64,000 nucleotides of DNA from Pontibacter pamirensis (GCF_010015475.1 NZ_SSNI01000020.1:1-64000), one strand, 5' to 3'. Positions 26,087-35,989 are shown, counted from the stretch's first letter. Notes: generated from the sequence alone by a model not told the origin. Numbers and translations are program-made.

Positions 26087-28012
26087 TCAGCCAGCTTCAC
26101 CGCAGTTGCAGAGGTTCTTATCAAGGTCATATAGCATCTCGTACGCTCTTTCCACCTCCTGCGTCAGGAGTCTCAGTTTCGAGTTATACTCCTGCACTTT
26201 CTGCAGTATCACCTCGCCCGTCTCCAGCTTATTCAACTGATCTAACGTTTCGATGCCGATGCCAAAAGCTTTGTTCTTTTCATGCATGCGGTTGATGTAC
26301 TGGTCAGGGCTTTCGTTAGCAGAGGCAAAGGTCTGCAGGTTGTTTTGGATGCATAGTTGGCGCTTCAGGCATTTAAACACTGTTTGCTCTGCCACCTGGT
26401 TGAGCTCGTTCTTCTGCAGCAGGGCCTGCTGCAGCTTAAAGCTTTCGTAGCGTTTGTTATAGTCTGTCACTGCTTCCCGCACTTTGTCACGGCAGGTCTG
26501 GCACTTGCTATTCGTCGCTTTGTCAGAGAGGGTGTTGCGCTTTGGCAGGGTTACGTCTGTCGCTTCTGTTGTATTGAGCTGCGTCACCTCTCTGGCAAAC
26601 ACCTCATTGTACTGCTGGTCCTCCAGCTTTGTAATCAGCCTTACAATGGCTCCACCCTCTACCGAGGCAGACAGGAATTCCGGTTTTGGCAGTTCTACGG
26701 CATATAACCTGGTGAGAGCTGCTTCCCGTTTCTCTGGAGAATTCCATGCACTCGGGTCGTTCTCCAAGTCGCGGAGCGTGTTCACGAGCAGCTTGCCGTT
26801 CTTCAGGTTGTGGTCTGCCTCCAGGTACAGTTCTGCATTGTTCAGTATAGATGAATACTCTCTTCGGAAGACGTTCTGATAGGTGCTGTTCCCCTCAAAC
26901 TCCTTTTCACGCACGTCAAATGTACCTTTCAGGCGCTTGTATTCCTGGATGATAGCAAACAGGTTCTTCGCATTTAGATCCGGGCTATTGTTGCGGTAGT
27001 TCAGACGGTACGTGTTCAGGTGCTGCCGCATCTCCGCAAAAATCTTCAGAAACTCCACGTAGAGCTTTTCGTGGCGGTACGTTTCATCGTTTACCAGTTT
27101 GTGCTCATAAGCATTCTGTATTTTCTGCTTTCGCTTCTCAATCAGGTCCAGCGTTACCTCGTCGCCGGTGAGCACATCCATTTTGTAAAGCGATTTATAA
27201 TTGGCCACCACCATAAAAGGATAGTCGGTGTAGCCGATCACATCCTCCAGTTGCTTCCGGTCCAACTTGTTCGGGTTCTTCTGCAGGTAACTTGCCAGCT
27301 TTGCCGCTTTTATTGTCACCGTTTTTACTTCGCCGGGCACAAACACATAAATGCGCACCGAGTGCAGGCGTGTGTCAAAGTTCTGGCCCTCATACAGCCG
27401 GATGGTAGAGCTGAACTTGTACTCTTTGCGGTTGGCGCGGGCATTCAGAAGATTACCAAACTCCCCTATCAGCGACAAAACCGCCGTAGAGGGATTGGTG
27501 AGCCTGGAGATATTCACCAACTGGTTAGCTACGAGGTTAAACACCTGGTCACCGTCATTGTTGGTAACAGCTTTGGCATTTATCACCGCGTCGATACTGG
27601 AACTGGTGGAGGTTAAAGGCATTTTATCAATGATGCGCACCACCTCCTGATGGTCGCTTAACTGCGTCTTATATTCTTTACCGTCCTCGGTGATAGAGAA
27701 ATTGTACAGGGGGTATACAATTTCGTCGTTTCCGAAGAGCTTCATGTTCTTGAGCTGCGCCGTGATGAAAAGGTTCTCCAGCCCTGTGTCATACTTCTTC
27801 TTTGGTTTGCGCACCCCGTGCTCCAGTTCGTTCAGCACACGGCTAAACCGGCTACCGTTGTAGAGGTAGATGTCGGTGGAGAGGTACTGCCACTCATCTG
27901 AAAACTGATAATCTTCGTTGTAGGTGTACCCAAGGCGGGTCTCAATGTTGCGCTGGGCGAAGGCCTGCTGGCAAAGCAGCAGCATCAGGAAAATATAGAG
28001 GAATCTTCTCAT
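26087..28012 (-). CDS. large secreted protein of unknown function, 641 aa
   Basis: Unrecognised. A signal peptide (MRRFLYIFLMLLLCQQAFAQ) is followed by a mature protein with a beta-rich N-terminal third (IETRLGYTYNEDYQFSDEWQYLS; an IRLYEGQNFDTRLHSVRIYVFVPG segment near 210-237) and a long helical C-terminal half with coiled-coil-like stretches and several Cys (KCQTCRDKV, FKCLKRQLC, NLCNCGEAG at the end). The paired cysteines suggest disulfides in the periplasm. It may be followed by the DUF421 gene on the same transcript. Confidence 0.82.
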   Translation of the reverse strand: MRRFLYIFLMLLLCQQAFAQRNIETRLGYTYNEDYQFSDEWQYLSTDIYLYNGSRFSRVLNELEHGVRKPKKKYDTGLENLFITAQLKNMKLFGNDEIVYPLYNFSITEDGKEYKTQLSDHQEVVRIIDKMPLTSTSSSIDAVINAKAVTNNDGDQVFNLVANQLVNISRLTNPSTAVLSLIGEFGNLLNARANRKEYKFSSTIRLYEGQNFDTRLHSVRIYVFVPGEVKTVTIKAAKLASYLQKNPNKLDRKQLEDVIGYTDYPFMVVANYKSLYKMDVLTGDEVTLDLIEKRKQKIQNAYEHKLVNDETYRHEKLYVEFLKIFAEMRQHLNTYRLNYRNNSPDLNAKNLFAIIQEYKRLKGTFDVREKEFEGNSTYQNVFRREYSSILNNAELYLEADHNLKNGKLLVNTLRDLENDPSAWNSPEKREAALTRLYAVELPKPEFLSASVEGGAIVRLITKLEDQQYNEVFAREVTQLNTTEATDVTLPKRNTLSDKATNSKCQTCRDKVREAVTDYNKRYESFKLQQALLQKNELNQVAEQTVFKCLKRQLCIQNNLQTFASANESPDQYINRMHEKNKAFGIGIETLDQLNKLETGEVILQKVQEYNSKLRLLTQEVERAYEMLYDLDKNLCNCGEAG

Positions 28013-28318
28013 ATTTGAGTTGTGTGACTTATGCTGTAGCTGCGACTATGGAGGTTTAGCGGTTGAGATGTCAAACGCTAAAATAGGAATATAAGTGCGT
28101 GAAAGAAGCGAAACATCAGGTAAATTTTTCGACGGAAATTTAACAGGCAGTGCCAGGGTATGCGGTGTTAGGAACTGCGTTACCGGCTGCTAAAAGCAAA
28201 GCAGCATGAAACGTAGCTTAAGCCACAAATGCTTAATCCTTCCGCCTGCTTCTAAACGCATCAGCTAACTGCCACGTATCAAAAATAAAGTCTGATACAA
28301 AGCTTATACCCCATCGAT
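28013..28318. other. 306-bp divergent intergenic region
   Basis: It lies between the leftward secreted-protein gene and the rightward SpoIIAA-like gene and should hold both promoters. I see no full TAnnTTTG on either strand, no hairpin terminator, no repeat and no small gene. Confidence 0.45.
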
Positions 28319-28723
28319 ATGCTACAATTACTAGAAGAGTCTCAAGGTAATCTGGTTGCATTCCGTATTTCCGGCAATGTAGATAAAAACGACTATAACG
28401 TTATGCTCCCGGTGCTGGAAGACAAAATTCAGAAACATGGCAAAATAAAGGTCTATGCCGAGGTGCAGGATGTGGAGGCGTACTCATTGCGTGCCCTGTA
28501 TGAAGATATAAAATTCGACCTAAAGCATGCCTCAGACTTCAGCAAAGCGGCTATTGTAGGAGACAATGACTGGATGGATTGGTTAGCAAAAGCAGCGCGT
28601 CCATTTACGAGTGCTGAAGTAAAGTATTTTAACTTTAGCCAGCGCCAGGAAGCCTGGGAATGGGTGCATGACGGTATTCCACCTGCAGGTGCCAGGGCAC
28701 CAAGTCCAAAATCGCCTGCCTGA
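28319..28723 (+). CDS. SpoIIAA-like / STAS family protein
   Basis: A 134-residue protein matching the SpoIIAA-like group: MLQLLEESQGNLVAFRISGN at the N-terminus, VLEDKIQKHGKIKVYAEVQD, then DFSKAAIVGDNDWMDWLAKA and YFNFSQRQEAWEWVHDG near the end. The fold is shared with anti-sigma-factor antagonists, but this branch is usually free-standing and of unknown role. A Pro/Ala-rich tail ends the protein. No partner kinase or sigma gene is adjacent. Confidence 0.85.
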   Translation: MLQLLEESQGNLVAFRISGNVDKNDYNVMLPVLEDKIQKHGKIKVYAEVQDVEAYSLRALYEDIKFDLKHASDFSKAAIVGDNDWMDWLAKAARPFTSAEVKYFNFSQRQEAWEWVHDGIPPAGARAPSPKSPA

Positions 28724-28872
28724 GCATAAGCCTTCTTAAGAAGAAGCAAGCATAACTACACGTTGGCGATCATTTGCTTACTGGTAAAAACACGCAGCAA
28801 TGGCAGAGAGGTTGAAGTCAACTCTTATCAACCTCGTCCAGTAGCAAAGTCCTGAGCCTGCACTACTTTAGC

Positions 28873-29739
28873 TTACTCCTCCAGGCTTTTCAGATAAGCC
28901 ATCGTTCTGGGTACCTGCGTATTCACCCGCGGGCTTTCGTCCTCGATAAAGTAATGCTTTATTCCTACTTTCTTTGCAGCCTTTAGTATAGCCGGAATGT
29001 CCAGCTGCCCCTCTCCCAGCGCCACGTCGTTCTCAACCGGTGTAAGCCCGGTGAAGTCCCCTTTCACGCCCTTTTTCAGGTCTTTCAGGTGCATGGTAGT
29101 CCAGCGGTCAGGGTACTTCAGCAGCAATTTGGCAGGGTCCTGCCCGCCATGGTAGGCCCACAGCATGTCCATGGTAAATGATACGTATTCCGGATTTGTG
29201 TTCTCAGCGATATAGTCGAAGAGGGTGCCGTTTTGGTAGGGCTTCATTTCATAACCGTGGGTGTGGTAGTTAAACGTGAGGCCGTTTTCCTGCAGCACCT
29301 TGCCCACACGGTTAAAGTCCGCCACCGCTTTTTGCGCGTCTTCTAACTTAAAGTTATCCTTCTCATGCGGTATCCAGGCTACCTGCACATACTTCGCTCC
29401 CAGGATTTTCGCTTTACGGGCAACTTCCTGCGGGTTTTCCATGAGTTGCTCATACCCCACACCAACCGAGGGGGCTGTCATGCCACGCACATCTAGCATC
29501 CGACGGAAAGCCTCCGGTTCCAGATCATACGTGTTCACTCCAACCTCAATTTCTGTTATACCTAAGCCCCGTATAGTATCCAACGTAGCCTCCACACCTT
29601 TCGGGAAGCTGAACCGATAGGTATAGGCCGCCATACCGGGGGTTTGAGGGAAAAGAGGTTTAGCCTTCTGGGCAAACACACTGTTATGGCCAATGAACAG
29701 GACGCATAACAGACTCACTAACAAGGGCAGCTTTTTCAT
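28873..29739 (-). CDS. exported sugar phosphate isomerase/epimerase (xylose isomerase-like TIM barrel)
   Basis: A 288-residue protein with a signal peptide (MKKLPLLVSLLCVLFIGHN, then SVFAQ) and an AP_endonuc_2-type TIM barrel. Visible barrel elements include GLGITEIEVGVNTY, LTFNYHTHGYEMKP, EYVSFTMDMLWAYHGGQDP, WTTMHLKDLKKGV and KHYFIEDESPRV, which carry the usual His, Asp and Glu metal ligands. It probably isomerises or epimerises a keto sugar in the periplasm. ATG at 29,739 is chosen because the signal peptide begins there. It is the last gene of a leftward unit with the GMC oxidoreductase and gluconate dehydrogenase subunit 3, pointing to stepwise sugar oxidation. Confidence 0.9.
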   Translation of the reverse strand: MKKLPLLVSLLCVLFIGHNSVFAQKAKPLFPQTPGMAAYTYRFSFPKGVEATLDTIRGLGITEIEVGVNTYDLEPEAFRRMLDVRGMTAPSVGVGYEQLMENPQEVARKAKILGAKYVQVAWIPHEKDNFKLEDAQKAVADFNRVGKVLQENGLTFNYHTHGYEMKPYQNGTLFDYIAENTNPEYVSFTMDMLWAYHGGQDPAKLLLKYPDRWTTMHLKDLKKGVKGDFTGLTPVENDVALGEGQLDIPAILKAAKKVGIKHYFIEDESPRVNTQVPRTMAYLKSLEE

Positions 29740-29803
29740 ATAGGTAAAGATATTTTGATGATTTATGTTGCTAATCACGTCAGGCATCAAATAGTTTTAC
29801 GCT

Positions 29804-31510
29804 TCAAATGTTCCGCTTCTTAAGCTCACTCACCGCATAGTCCGCTGCGCGTGCTGTAAGCGCCATGTAAGTCAGCGACGGGTTTTGCGTAGAGGTGGAG
29901 GTCATGCAGGCGCCGTCTGTCACAAACACGTTTTCGCAGGCGTGCAGCTGGTTCCACTTGTTCAGCAGGGAAGTCTTCGGGTCTTTGCCCATGCGCGCAC
30001 CCCCCATCTCGTGTATGTCTGCACCGGGCGCAGAATGGGTATCCACGGCATTGATGTTGGTGAAGCCTGCCAGCGTGAACATCTCCGTGAGCTGCTCCAG
30101 GTAATCCTGCACCATTTTATCGTCATTTTCGGTCCAGTCGCAGGAAGTGACCAGCTGCGGGATGCCGTAGGGGTCTTTTTCTGTGGCATGGAGCCGGATG
30201 TGGTTGCTTTCCCTCGGTATCACCTCGCCCTGCATCCAGGCACTGATGTGCCAGTTGCCCGGCGTCCTGTTCAAAAGGTTGGCCTTCAGATTGGCGCCTA
30301 TCCCATCGGTACTTCGAGCTGTGCCGCGCCCACCACCCAGGCCTGTGGCATAGCCCCGCAAAAAGTCCGTCTCCTGCCTGTAAAGGTTTCGGAAACGGGG
30401 AATGTAGCTGTTATTTGGGGTGCGCCCATCAATGGTCACCTCCTGCAGGCCTTCATAAGAGGCGGAGATTTTGCCCCGGTAGTTATGCCAGGAGATATAC
30501 TTGCCCAGCAAGCCATTGTCGTTGCCCAGGCCGTTCGGAAAGCGACTGGAGATGGAGTTCATTAAAATCAGGTTGGAGTTCAGCGCCGATCCGTTCACGA
30601 AAATCACGCTTGCGTAGAACTCCAGTACTTCCTTTGTATTGGCATCCACCACACGCACCCCCGAAGCTTTTCCTTTTTGCTCGTCATAAATAATAGAGTG
30701 TACCACGGAATGCGGGCGCAGCGTCATGTTGCCTGTTCTGGCCGCCCAGGGCAAGGTAGAAGCGTTGCTGCTGAAATACCCGCCAAATGGGCAGCCCCGG
30801 TTGCACATGGTGCGGTGCTGGCACTTTGCCCTGCCCTGCTGCAGGTGGATAGGCTGCGGCTCGGTGATGTGGGCACAACGCCCCTGAATGAGCTGTCGGT
30901 CTTTGTACTTGCTGGCGATGGTGCGCTGCAGGTGCGTTTCAATGCAGCTCAGTTCCGTGGCCGGCAGGAACTCCCCGTCCGGCAATTGTGGCAGCCCGTC
31001 TCTGTTACCGGAGATACCGGCAAACTTCTCTACGTAGCTATACCAGGGGGCAAGGTCAATATAGCGAATAGGCCAGTCTATGGCAAAACCGTCGCGGGCA
31101 GGCCCCTCAAAGTCAAAGTCGCTCCAGCGCTGCGTCTGCCGCGCCCACGTCAGCGACTTGCCTCCCACCTGATAGCCCCGGGTCCAGGTGAAGGGCTTTT
31201 CCTGCACAATAGGCTGCTCTGCATCCTTTACAAAGAAATGCATCGTTGCTTCGTCTACCTTGCCCTTTCTGGTGGCAAACTCCTTCTGCACCTCCAGCGA
31301 TGGCCGGCCCCGGTGCTCCAGTTCCCAGGGATGTTTTGTGGCGGTGGGGTAGTCCTTTACATGCTGCACATCGCGTCCGCGCTCCAGCACCAGCGTTTTA
31401 AGGCCTTTCTCGCTTAGCTCCTTGGCTGCCCAGCCCCCACTGATGCCCGATCCAATCACGATGGCATCGTACGTCATTTTCTTTACTGCATCTATCGATA
31501 AGTTCGCCAT
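29804..31510 (-). CDS. GMC family FAD-dependent oxidoreductase
   Basis: A 568-residue flavoenzyme that oxidises an alcohol or sugar. The FAD dinucleotide motif YDAIVIGSGISGGWAAKELS is near residue 14. The C-terminal GMC region has GADIHEMGGARMG and TDGACMTSTSTQNPSLTYMA, with the catalytic-region Asn-Pro before the last helix. A Cys/His-rich stretch (KCQHRTMCNRGCPFGGYFSS) lies near residue 230. No signal peptide is visible, so export is probably as a complex with the neighbouring subunit 3, whose stop is 14 bases upstream of this start. This pairing is typical of membrane-bound gluconate or 2-keto sugar dehydrogenases. Confidence 0.93.
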   Translation of the reverse strand: MANLSIDAVKKMTYDAIVIGSGISGGWAAKELSEKGLKTLVLERGRDVQHVKDYPTATKHPWELEHRGRPSLEVQKEFATRKGKVDEATMHFFVKDAEQPIVQEKPFTWTRGYQVGGKSLTWARQTQRWSDFDFEGPARDGFAIDWPIRYIDLAPWYSYVEKFAGISGNRDGLPQLPDGEFLPATELSCIETHLQRTIASKYKDRQLIQGRCAHITEPQPIHLQQGRAKCQHRTMCNRGCPFGGYFSSNASTLPWAARTGNMTLRPHSVVHSIIYDEQKGKASGVRVVDANTKEVLEFYASVIFVNGSALNSNLILMNSISSRFPNGLGNDNGLLGKYISWHNYRGKISASYEGLQEVTIDGRTPNNSYIPRFRNLYRQETDFLRGYATGLGGGRGTARSTDGIGANLKANLLNRTPGNWHISAWMQGEVIPRESNHIRLHATEKDPYGIPQLVTSCDWTENDDKMVQDYLEQLTEMFTLAGFTNINAVDTHSAPGADIHEMGGARMGKDPKTSLLNKWNQLHACENVFVTDGACMTSTSTQNPSLTYMALTARAADYAVSELKKRNI

Positions 31511-31524
31511 ATTCTTTTGAAGGG

Positions 31525-32052
31525 TTAAGCAGCTTTAGGAAGTGGAACGCAGCCGTAGTAGTGACCCGGAATCGGCGTATATCCCGTCAGGTTCGTCATG
31601 ACGTACTCGGAAGTGGTGTAGCCGAAAATGGTGAGCTCCTTCACCAAAGAGAAGAACGCCTGCTGATCCTCCTTGTCTGATTGCTCCATCCCGGTGAGGA
31701 TGTCGATGCGCCGGGCTTCAGGGAGGGCTGCAAAGGAGCTTTTGTATTCCTTTTGCGCAAGGGCTTCTACTGTATGAAGCCCTTTCACCAGGTTTTCCTG
31801 CACCTCTTTTTCATAGCAGTCTTTCACCATTTTTTGTACAAAGAGGTGCACGTTCAGGTCTTTTGCGCCCGGCGTGTCAGTTGCAGGGATGAAGGTGTCT
31901 ACTACCTCAGCCAGCAGGCTCTCCTGGTCGGGCGATAAGTCGGGCTGCAGCGTTTGGGCTTTTGCCTTTTTGCTCCCTATGTCGCAGCCCGGGAGCAGGA
32001 CCAAGCCAGCCATGGCCACCGCCATGTGTCTGATAACTACGCGTCTTTCCAT
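31525..32052 (-). CDS. gluconate 2-dehydrogenase subunit 3 family protein
   Basis: A 175-residue small subunit. The N-terminus MERRVVIRHMAVAMAGLVLL then PGC looks like a twin-arginine-type signal ending in a lipobox (LLPGC), so the GMC partner may be carried across by the Tat route. The body has the family pattern LSPDQESLLAEVVDTFIPATDTPGAKDLNV and a C-terminal FGYTTSEYVMTNLTGYTPIPGHYYGC. It is the first gene of the leftward sugar-oxidation unit and is divergent from the ThuA fusion gene, 175 bases away. Confidence 0.9.
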   Translation of the reverse strand: MERRVVIRHMAVAMAGLVLLPGCDIGSKKAKAQTLQPDLSPDQESLLAEVVDTFIPATDTPGAKDLNVHLFVQKMVKDCYEKEVQENLVKGLHTVEALAQKEYKSSFAALPEARRIDILTGMEQSDKEDQQAFFSLVKELTIFGYTTSEYVMTNLTGYTPIPGHYYGCVPLPKAA

Positions 32053-32227
32053 AAGCGATCTCTTGCGCTGATAATTCGTTTTGCTGCCTGACTTAAGTTC
32101 AGGAAGCTATATCAAGTATAAGGAAACTGCTTTAAATCAGCAACTAATTGGAAGCATTCCGTGCCTTTTACTTCATTCTTCCTTATCTTGTGATTGCGTA
32201 CTCACATTTGTTTACCTATTTCTTACC

Positions 32228-35200
32228 ATGATACATTTGCAACAGGCATCAAAGTTCCTGCTTCGTTTTCTCTGCCTTTCAGGCATCACCCTGGGGACAT
32301 ATGCCTGCCTCAACCCAAAACAACAGATATCTGAAGAGGCCGCCCCCCCCCGGGTACTGGTTTTCTCCAAGACAAAAGGATGGAAACACACCTCCATTCC
32401 CCATGGCATTGCTGCCTTCCAGAAGCTGGGGCAGGAAAATAACTTCCGGGTAGACACGACCAAAAACGCCGCTTATTTTGTGGATGACAGCCTGCGGAAT
32501 TATCAGGCTGTTGTCTTCCTGAGCACAACCGGGAACGTGCTGAACCCGGAGCAGGAGGCAGCCTTTGAGCGCTACATACAGGCAGGCGGTGGCTACATGG
32601 GCATCCATGCGGCGGCAGACACGGAGTACGACTGGCCCTGGTACGATAAACTGATGGGAGCTCATTTCTCCAGCCATCCGCTGAACCCCGGCGAGCGCAA
32701 GGCTACCGTGGAGATACTCGACAAGAACCATCCCTCCACGGCAGGCTTACCGGATAAATGGGAGCGCACCGATGAATGGTACAGCTACAAGTCCTTCTAC
32801 CCCGGCCTTAAGGTGCTGGCTAACCTCGACGAAAACACCTATGAGGGTGGCACAAACGGGGCAAACCATCCGATTGCCTGGTACCACGAGTTTGATGGCG
32901 GCCGTGCTTTCTATACCGGCGGCGGCCATATGGATGAGAGCTATAGCGACTCTCTGTTTGTGAGTCACTTACTGGGTGGTCTTCAATATGCTATCGGTGA
33001 TGGCAAGTTATTGGATTACAGCAAGTCGTATGCGAAGGTGGTGCCGGAGCAAAACCGCTTTATGAAAACGGTATTGGTAAACGATCTGAATGTGCCCATG
33101 GAATTAGCCGTTTCCGACGATGGAAGGATTTTCTACTCCGAGTTGAGTGGCAGCCTCTTCATGTACAATACTAAAACAGGTCAGAACAAGCTCCTGCACC
33201 AGTTTCCGGTGGTCAACAAAGGTGGTACCGGATTGATAGGCGTAACACTGGATCCGAACTTTGCTACAAATAACTTCATCTATTTATACTATTCCCCGCC
33301 AAAAGCAGAAGAACCTTATCTATTTAACCTCTCCCGCTTTAAAGTAAATGCGGATAATACCTTAGACCTGGCTTCGGAAAAGGTACTGCTGCAGGTTCCG
33401 GTTCAGGAGAACAGCGGTGCCCACCACGGCGGCTCACTGGCCTGGGACAAAGACGGCAACCTCTACCTTTCCACCGGCGACAGCACAACGCCTTTCCCGT
33501 CGGAGGGTTATGCACCCATAGATGAAAGGCCGGGCAAGGAATACTATAGCATGGATGCGCAGCGGTCTGCCTCCAACACCAACGACCTGAAAGGAAAAAT
33601 CCTGCGCATTCACCCGGAACCGGATGGCACCTATACCATTCCGGAAGGCAACCTTTTCCCGAAAGGAATGGAGAAAACCCTGCCTGAAATATATGTAATG
33701 GGCACGCGTAATCCCTACCGTATTGCTGTGAATCCAAAAACATCTGTGCTGTATTGGGGAGAGATAGGCCCGGATGCCGGCAAAGACAGTATTCAAGGCC
33801 CAAGAGGGTATGATGAGTTTAACCAGGCGAAAAAGCCGGGTAATTACGGCTGGCCTTACTTTGTAGGCAATAACTACGCCTATGCCGACTGGGACTTTGC
33901 TTCTAAAACAGCTGGTCCTCTCTACGACCCGAAAGCGCCGGTCAACAACTCCCCTAATAACACAGGATTAACGAACCTGCCACCTGCCACGCCAGCCATG
34001 ATCTGGTACCCTTACGCCGCTTCAAAGGAGTTTCCGGAGTTGGGCGTGGGAGGGCGAAGCGCCATGGCTGGTGCCTTTTATACTTTTGATCCTAATTCCA
34101 CTTCAGCCAGTAAGTTCCCGGAGTACTACGACGGCAGCTTATTCCTGATGGAGTGGATGCGCAACTGGGTTGTGGCGGTACGCTTCGATGAGAACGAAAA
34201 TTACCTGCGCAGCGAGCCCTTTATGACGGCAAACGGTGACTTCAGACGACCCATTGACATGGCCTTCGGCGAAGACGGCGTGATGTATATGCTGGAGTAT
34301 GGCTCTGTATACGGAGCGGATAACGACGATGCCCGCTTAGTCAAGATCGAATACAACAGAGGCAACCGCGCACCCATCGCTAAAGCAACTGTAACAGACT
34401 CTGCTGCCGTGGCTGATATAAACAAGCGCGTGTTCCTGACCTCTGAAAGAGACCTGCCGGAAATACGCGAAGCAATCGGGCAGGCACCGCTGCGGGTGTT
34501 GTTCAGCAGCCGTGGCACCCGCGACTTTGACGAGGATGACAAGCTAACGTATGAGTGGCTGTTTGACGGCAAAACGGTTGGCTCCACCAAACCGAACCCG
34601 GTGCATACCTATACCCAAAACGGCATCTACAATGCTATCCTGAGAGTTACTGACACAAAGGGTCTGGTGAATACTGATACTATCAGGGTAAGCGTAGGCA
34701 ATGCCATGCCGGTTGTCACTATCCAAACTCCTGGTAACAAATCCTTCTTTTGGGAAAACAAGCCTTTGCCATACACTGTGGCAGTAACAGATAAAGAAGA
34801 TACCCAAATCGACCCAAAGCAACTTAAGGTATACTTTAACTACAACCCACAGCAGGGTAACAAATCTGCGGCACCTGTTATGGGGCATCAGGCCGTGCTC
34901 CCTGTCGAGTCGCTTTCCCTTGGCGAAAGCCTGATTGCCAGCAGCGACTGCAAGGCCTGCCACACGATTGACAAAGTTTCGGTGGGACCGTCCTACACAG
35001 CGGTGGCGCAACGTTATAAAGGCCAGGACGGTGCAGTAGCGACTTTGGCAAAAAAGATAATTGATGGCGGCGGCGGCAACTGGGGCAAGACCTATGTGAT
35101 GAGTGCGCACCCACAACTAGCGCAGCAGGATGCGCAGGAAATGGTAAAATACATTTTATCTCTGAGCGACAAAAAGAAGGAGCAGACTATGTTGCCGACA

Positions 35201-35731
35201 CAAGGCACTCTCACCCTGAAAGAGCATAAAGCAGACGAGCCAGCAGGCAGGTATACGCTCATGGCTGTTTATACTGATAAGGGGGGCAAGGAAGTTGGTC
35301 CGCTTACGAATTCTGATGTCATCACCCTTCGTAACGCAAAGGTAAAAACAGCGTTTGCCGATGCACACGTGGGTTTCCCGAGGTGGGGCAACAGCCTGAG
35401 CCAGGGCGATCATAAGTCTTATATCCTGCTCCGGAACATCGACCTGACGGGCATACAGCAGCTCACGTATGAATATGCCTCTCAAGACAAAGATGGTGAA
35501 ATAGAAGTACGCATCGATTCTCAGGGTGGCCCCGTTATCAGCAGAACTCCCTACAAAGCCACCGGCTCCTGGGATAAAGCACAGAAAGTAACAGGCGATG
35601 TTACCACCCCCACCACCGGAAAACACGATGTATATTTTATAGTAGTAAAGCCTGATAAGCCTAATAATGACATCATTTCCCTCAGAACTATTGAGTTTAA
35701 AGAGGGAGCGTCTACTGTCCAGAATCCGTAG
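32228..35731 (+). CDS. multidomain secreted protein: ThuA, glucose/sorbosone dehydrogenase, PKD, cytochrome c, carbohydrate-binding
   Basis: A 1,167-residue exported protein. The N-terminus is a signal with a possible lipobox (LGTYAC, Cys near 29). Domains: ThuA amidotransferase-like (about 40-260; VLVFSKTKGWKHTSIPHG, GGGYMGIHAAADTEYDW); PQQ-type glucose/sorbosone dehydrogenase propeller (about 275-720; NSGAHHGGSLAWDKDGNLYL, GTRNPYRIAVNP, PGNYGWP); PKD (about 745-840; YEWLFDGKTVGSTKP); c-type cytochrome with the haem motif C908-K-A-C911-H912; and a C-terminal carbohydrate-binding module-like beta-sandwich (about 1050-1165). It probably oxidises sugars and passes electrons to its own haem. ATG at 32,228 is used; the open frame reaches 32,081. 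It is divergent from the GMC unit. Confidence 0.92.
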   Translation: MIHLQQASKFLLRFLCLSGITLGTYACLNPKQQISEEAAPPRVLVFSKTKGWKHTSIPHGIAAFQKLGQENNFRVDTTKNAAYFVDDSLRNYQAVVFLSTTGNVLNPEQEAAFERYIQAGGGYMGIHAAADTEYDWPWYDKLMGAHFSSHPLNPGERKATVEILDKNHPSTAGLPDKWERTDEWYSYKSFYPGLKVLANLDENTYEGGTNGANHPIAWYHEFDGGRAFYTGGGHMDESYSDSLFVSHLLGGLQYAIGDGKLLDYSKSYAKVVPEQNRFMKTVLVNDLNVPMELAVSDDGRIFYSELSGSLFMYNTKTGQNKLLHQFPVVNKGGTGLIGVTLDPNFATNNFIYLYYSPPKAEEPYLFNLSRFKVNADNTLDLASEKVLLQVPVQENSGAHHGGSLAWDKDGNLYLSTGDSTTPFPSEGYAPIDERPGKEYYSMDAQRSASNTNDLKGKILRIHPEPDGTYTIPEGNLFPKGMEKTLPEIYVMGTRNPYRIAVNPKTSVLYWGEIGPDAGKDSIQGPRGYDEFNQAKKPGNYGWPYFVGNNYAYADWDFASKTAGPLYDPKAPVNNSPNNTGLTNLPPATPAMIWYPYAASKEFPELGVGGRSAMAGAFYTFDPNSTSASKFPEYYDGSLFLMEWMRNWVVAVRFDENENYLRSEPFMTANGDFRRPIDMAFGEDGVMYMLEYGSVYGADNDDARLVKIEYNRGNRAPIAKATVTDSAAVADINKRVFLTSERDLPEIREAIGQAPLRVLFSSRGTRDFDEDDKLTYEWLFDGKTVGSTKPNPVHTYTQNGIYNAILRVTDTKGLVNTDTIRVSVGNAMPVVTIQTPGNKSFFWENKPLPYTVAVTDKEDTQIDPKQLKVYFNYNPQQGNKSAAPVMGHQAVLPVESLSLGESLIASSDCKACHTIDKVSVGPSYTAVAQRYKGQDGAVATLAKKIIDGGGGNWGKTYVMSAHPQLAQQDAQEMVKYILSLSDKKKEQTMLPTQGTLTLKEHKADEPAGRYTLMAVYTDKGGKEVGPLTNSDVITLRNAKVKTAFADAHVGFPRWGNSLSQGDHKSYILLRNIDLTGIQQLTYEYASQDKDGEIEVRIDSQGGPVISRTPYKATGSWDKAQKVTGDVTTPTTGKHDVYFIVVKPDKPNNDIISLRTIEFKEGASTVQNP

Positions 35732-35804
35732 AGCACCAGAAAAATGATTGTCAATGAAAACACTAACAATGGCAGCTTATGTAAGATATCAGGTCAGCTT
35801 AGTG

Positions 35805-35945
35805 TCGTCGCCCTTTGAAGGGGATGAGGGAGATGACAGTCGGCTGAAGAATCAGAACTTTCGCACTTTTCTTTGAAATGCTTTCCTAAATGATTGTCTG
35901 CAGGTGTAATCATCCCCCTACCCCCTCCAAAGGGAAGGGGGACAT
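35805..35945. repeat. REP-like palindromic element
   Basis: An imperfect inverted repeat of about 35 bp arms: left GTCGCCCTTTGAAGGGGATG near 35,805-35,838, right CATCCCCCTACCCCCTCCAA with AGGGAAGGGGGA near 35,909-35,945, each arm itself partly palindromic (CCCTTT..AAGGGG). About 70 bases lie between. This G/C-block form is common between genes in Cytophagales genomes. No gene is encoded here. Confidence 0.55.
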
Positions 35946-35989
35946 TCGCGAAGACATTAATAATCCCCAAAAAGAAGCTCAATCCATAT

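Noticed and set aside
32081..32227. Longer N-terminus for the ThuA fusion protein
   Set aside because: The added 49 residues have no signal-peptide logic and cover the divergent promoter region; the signal starts at 32,228.
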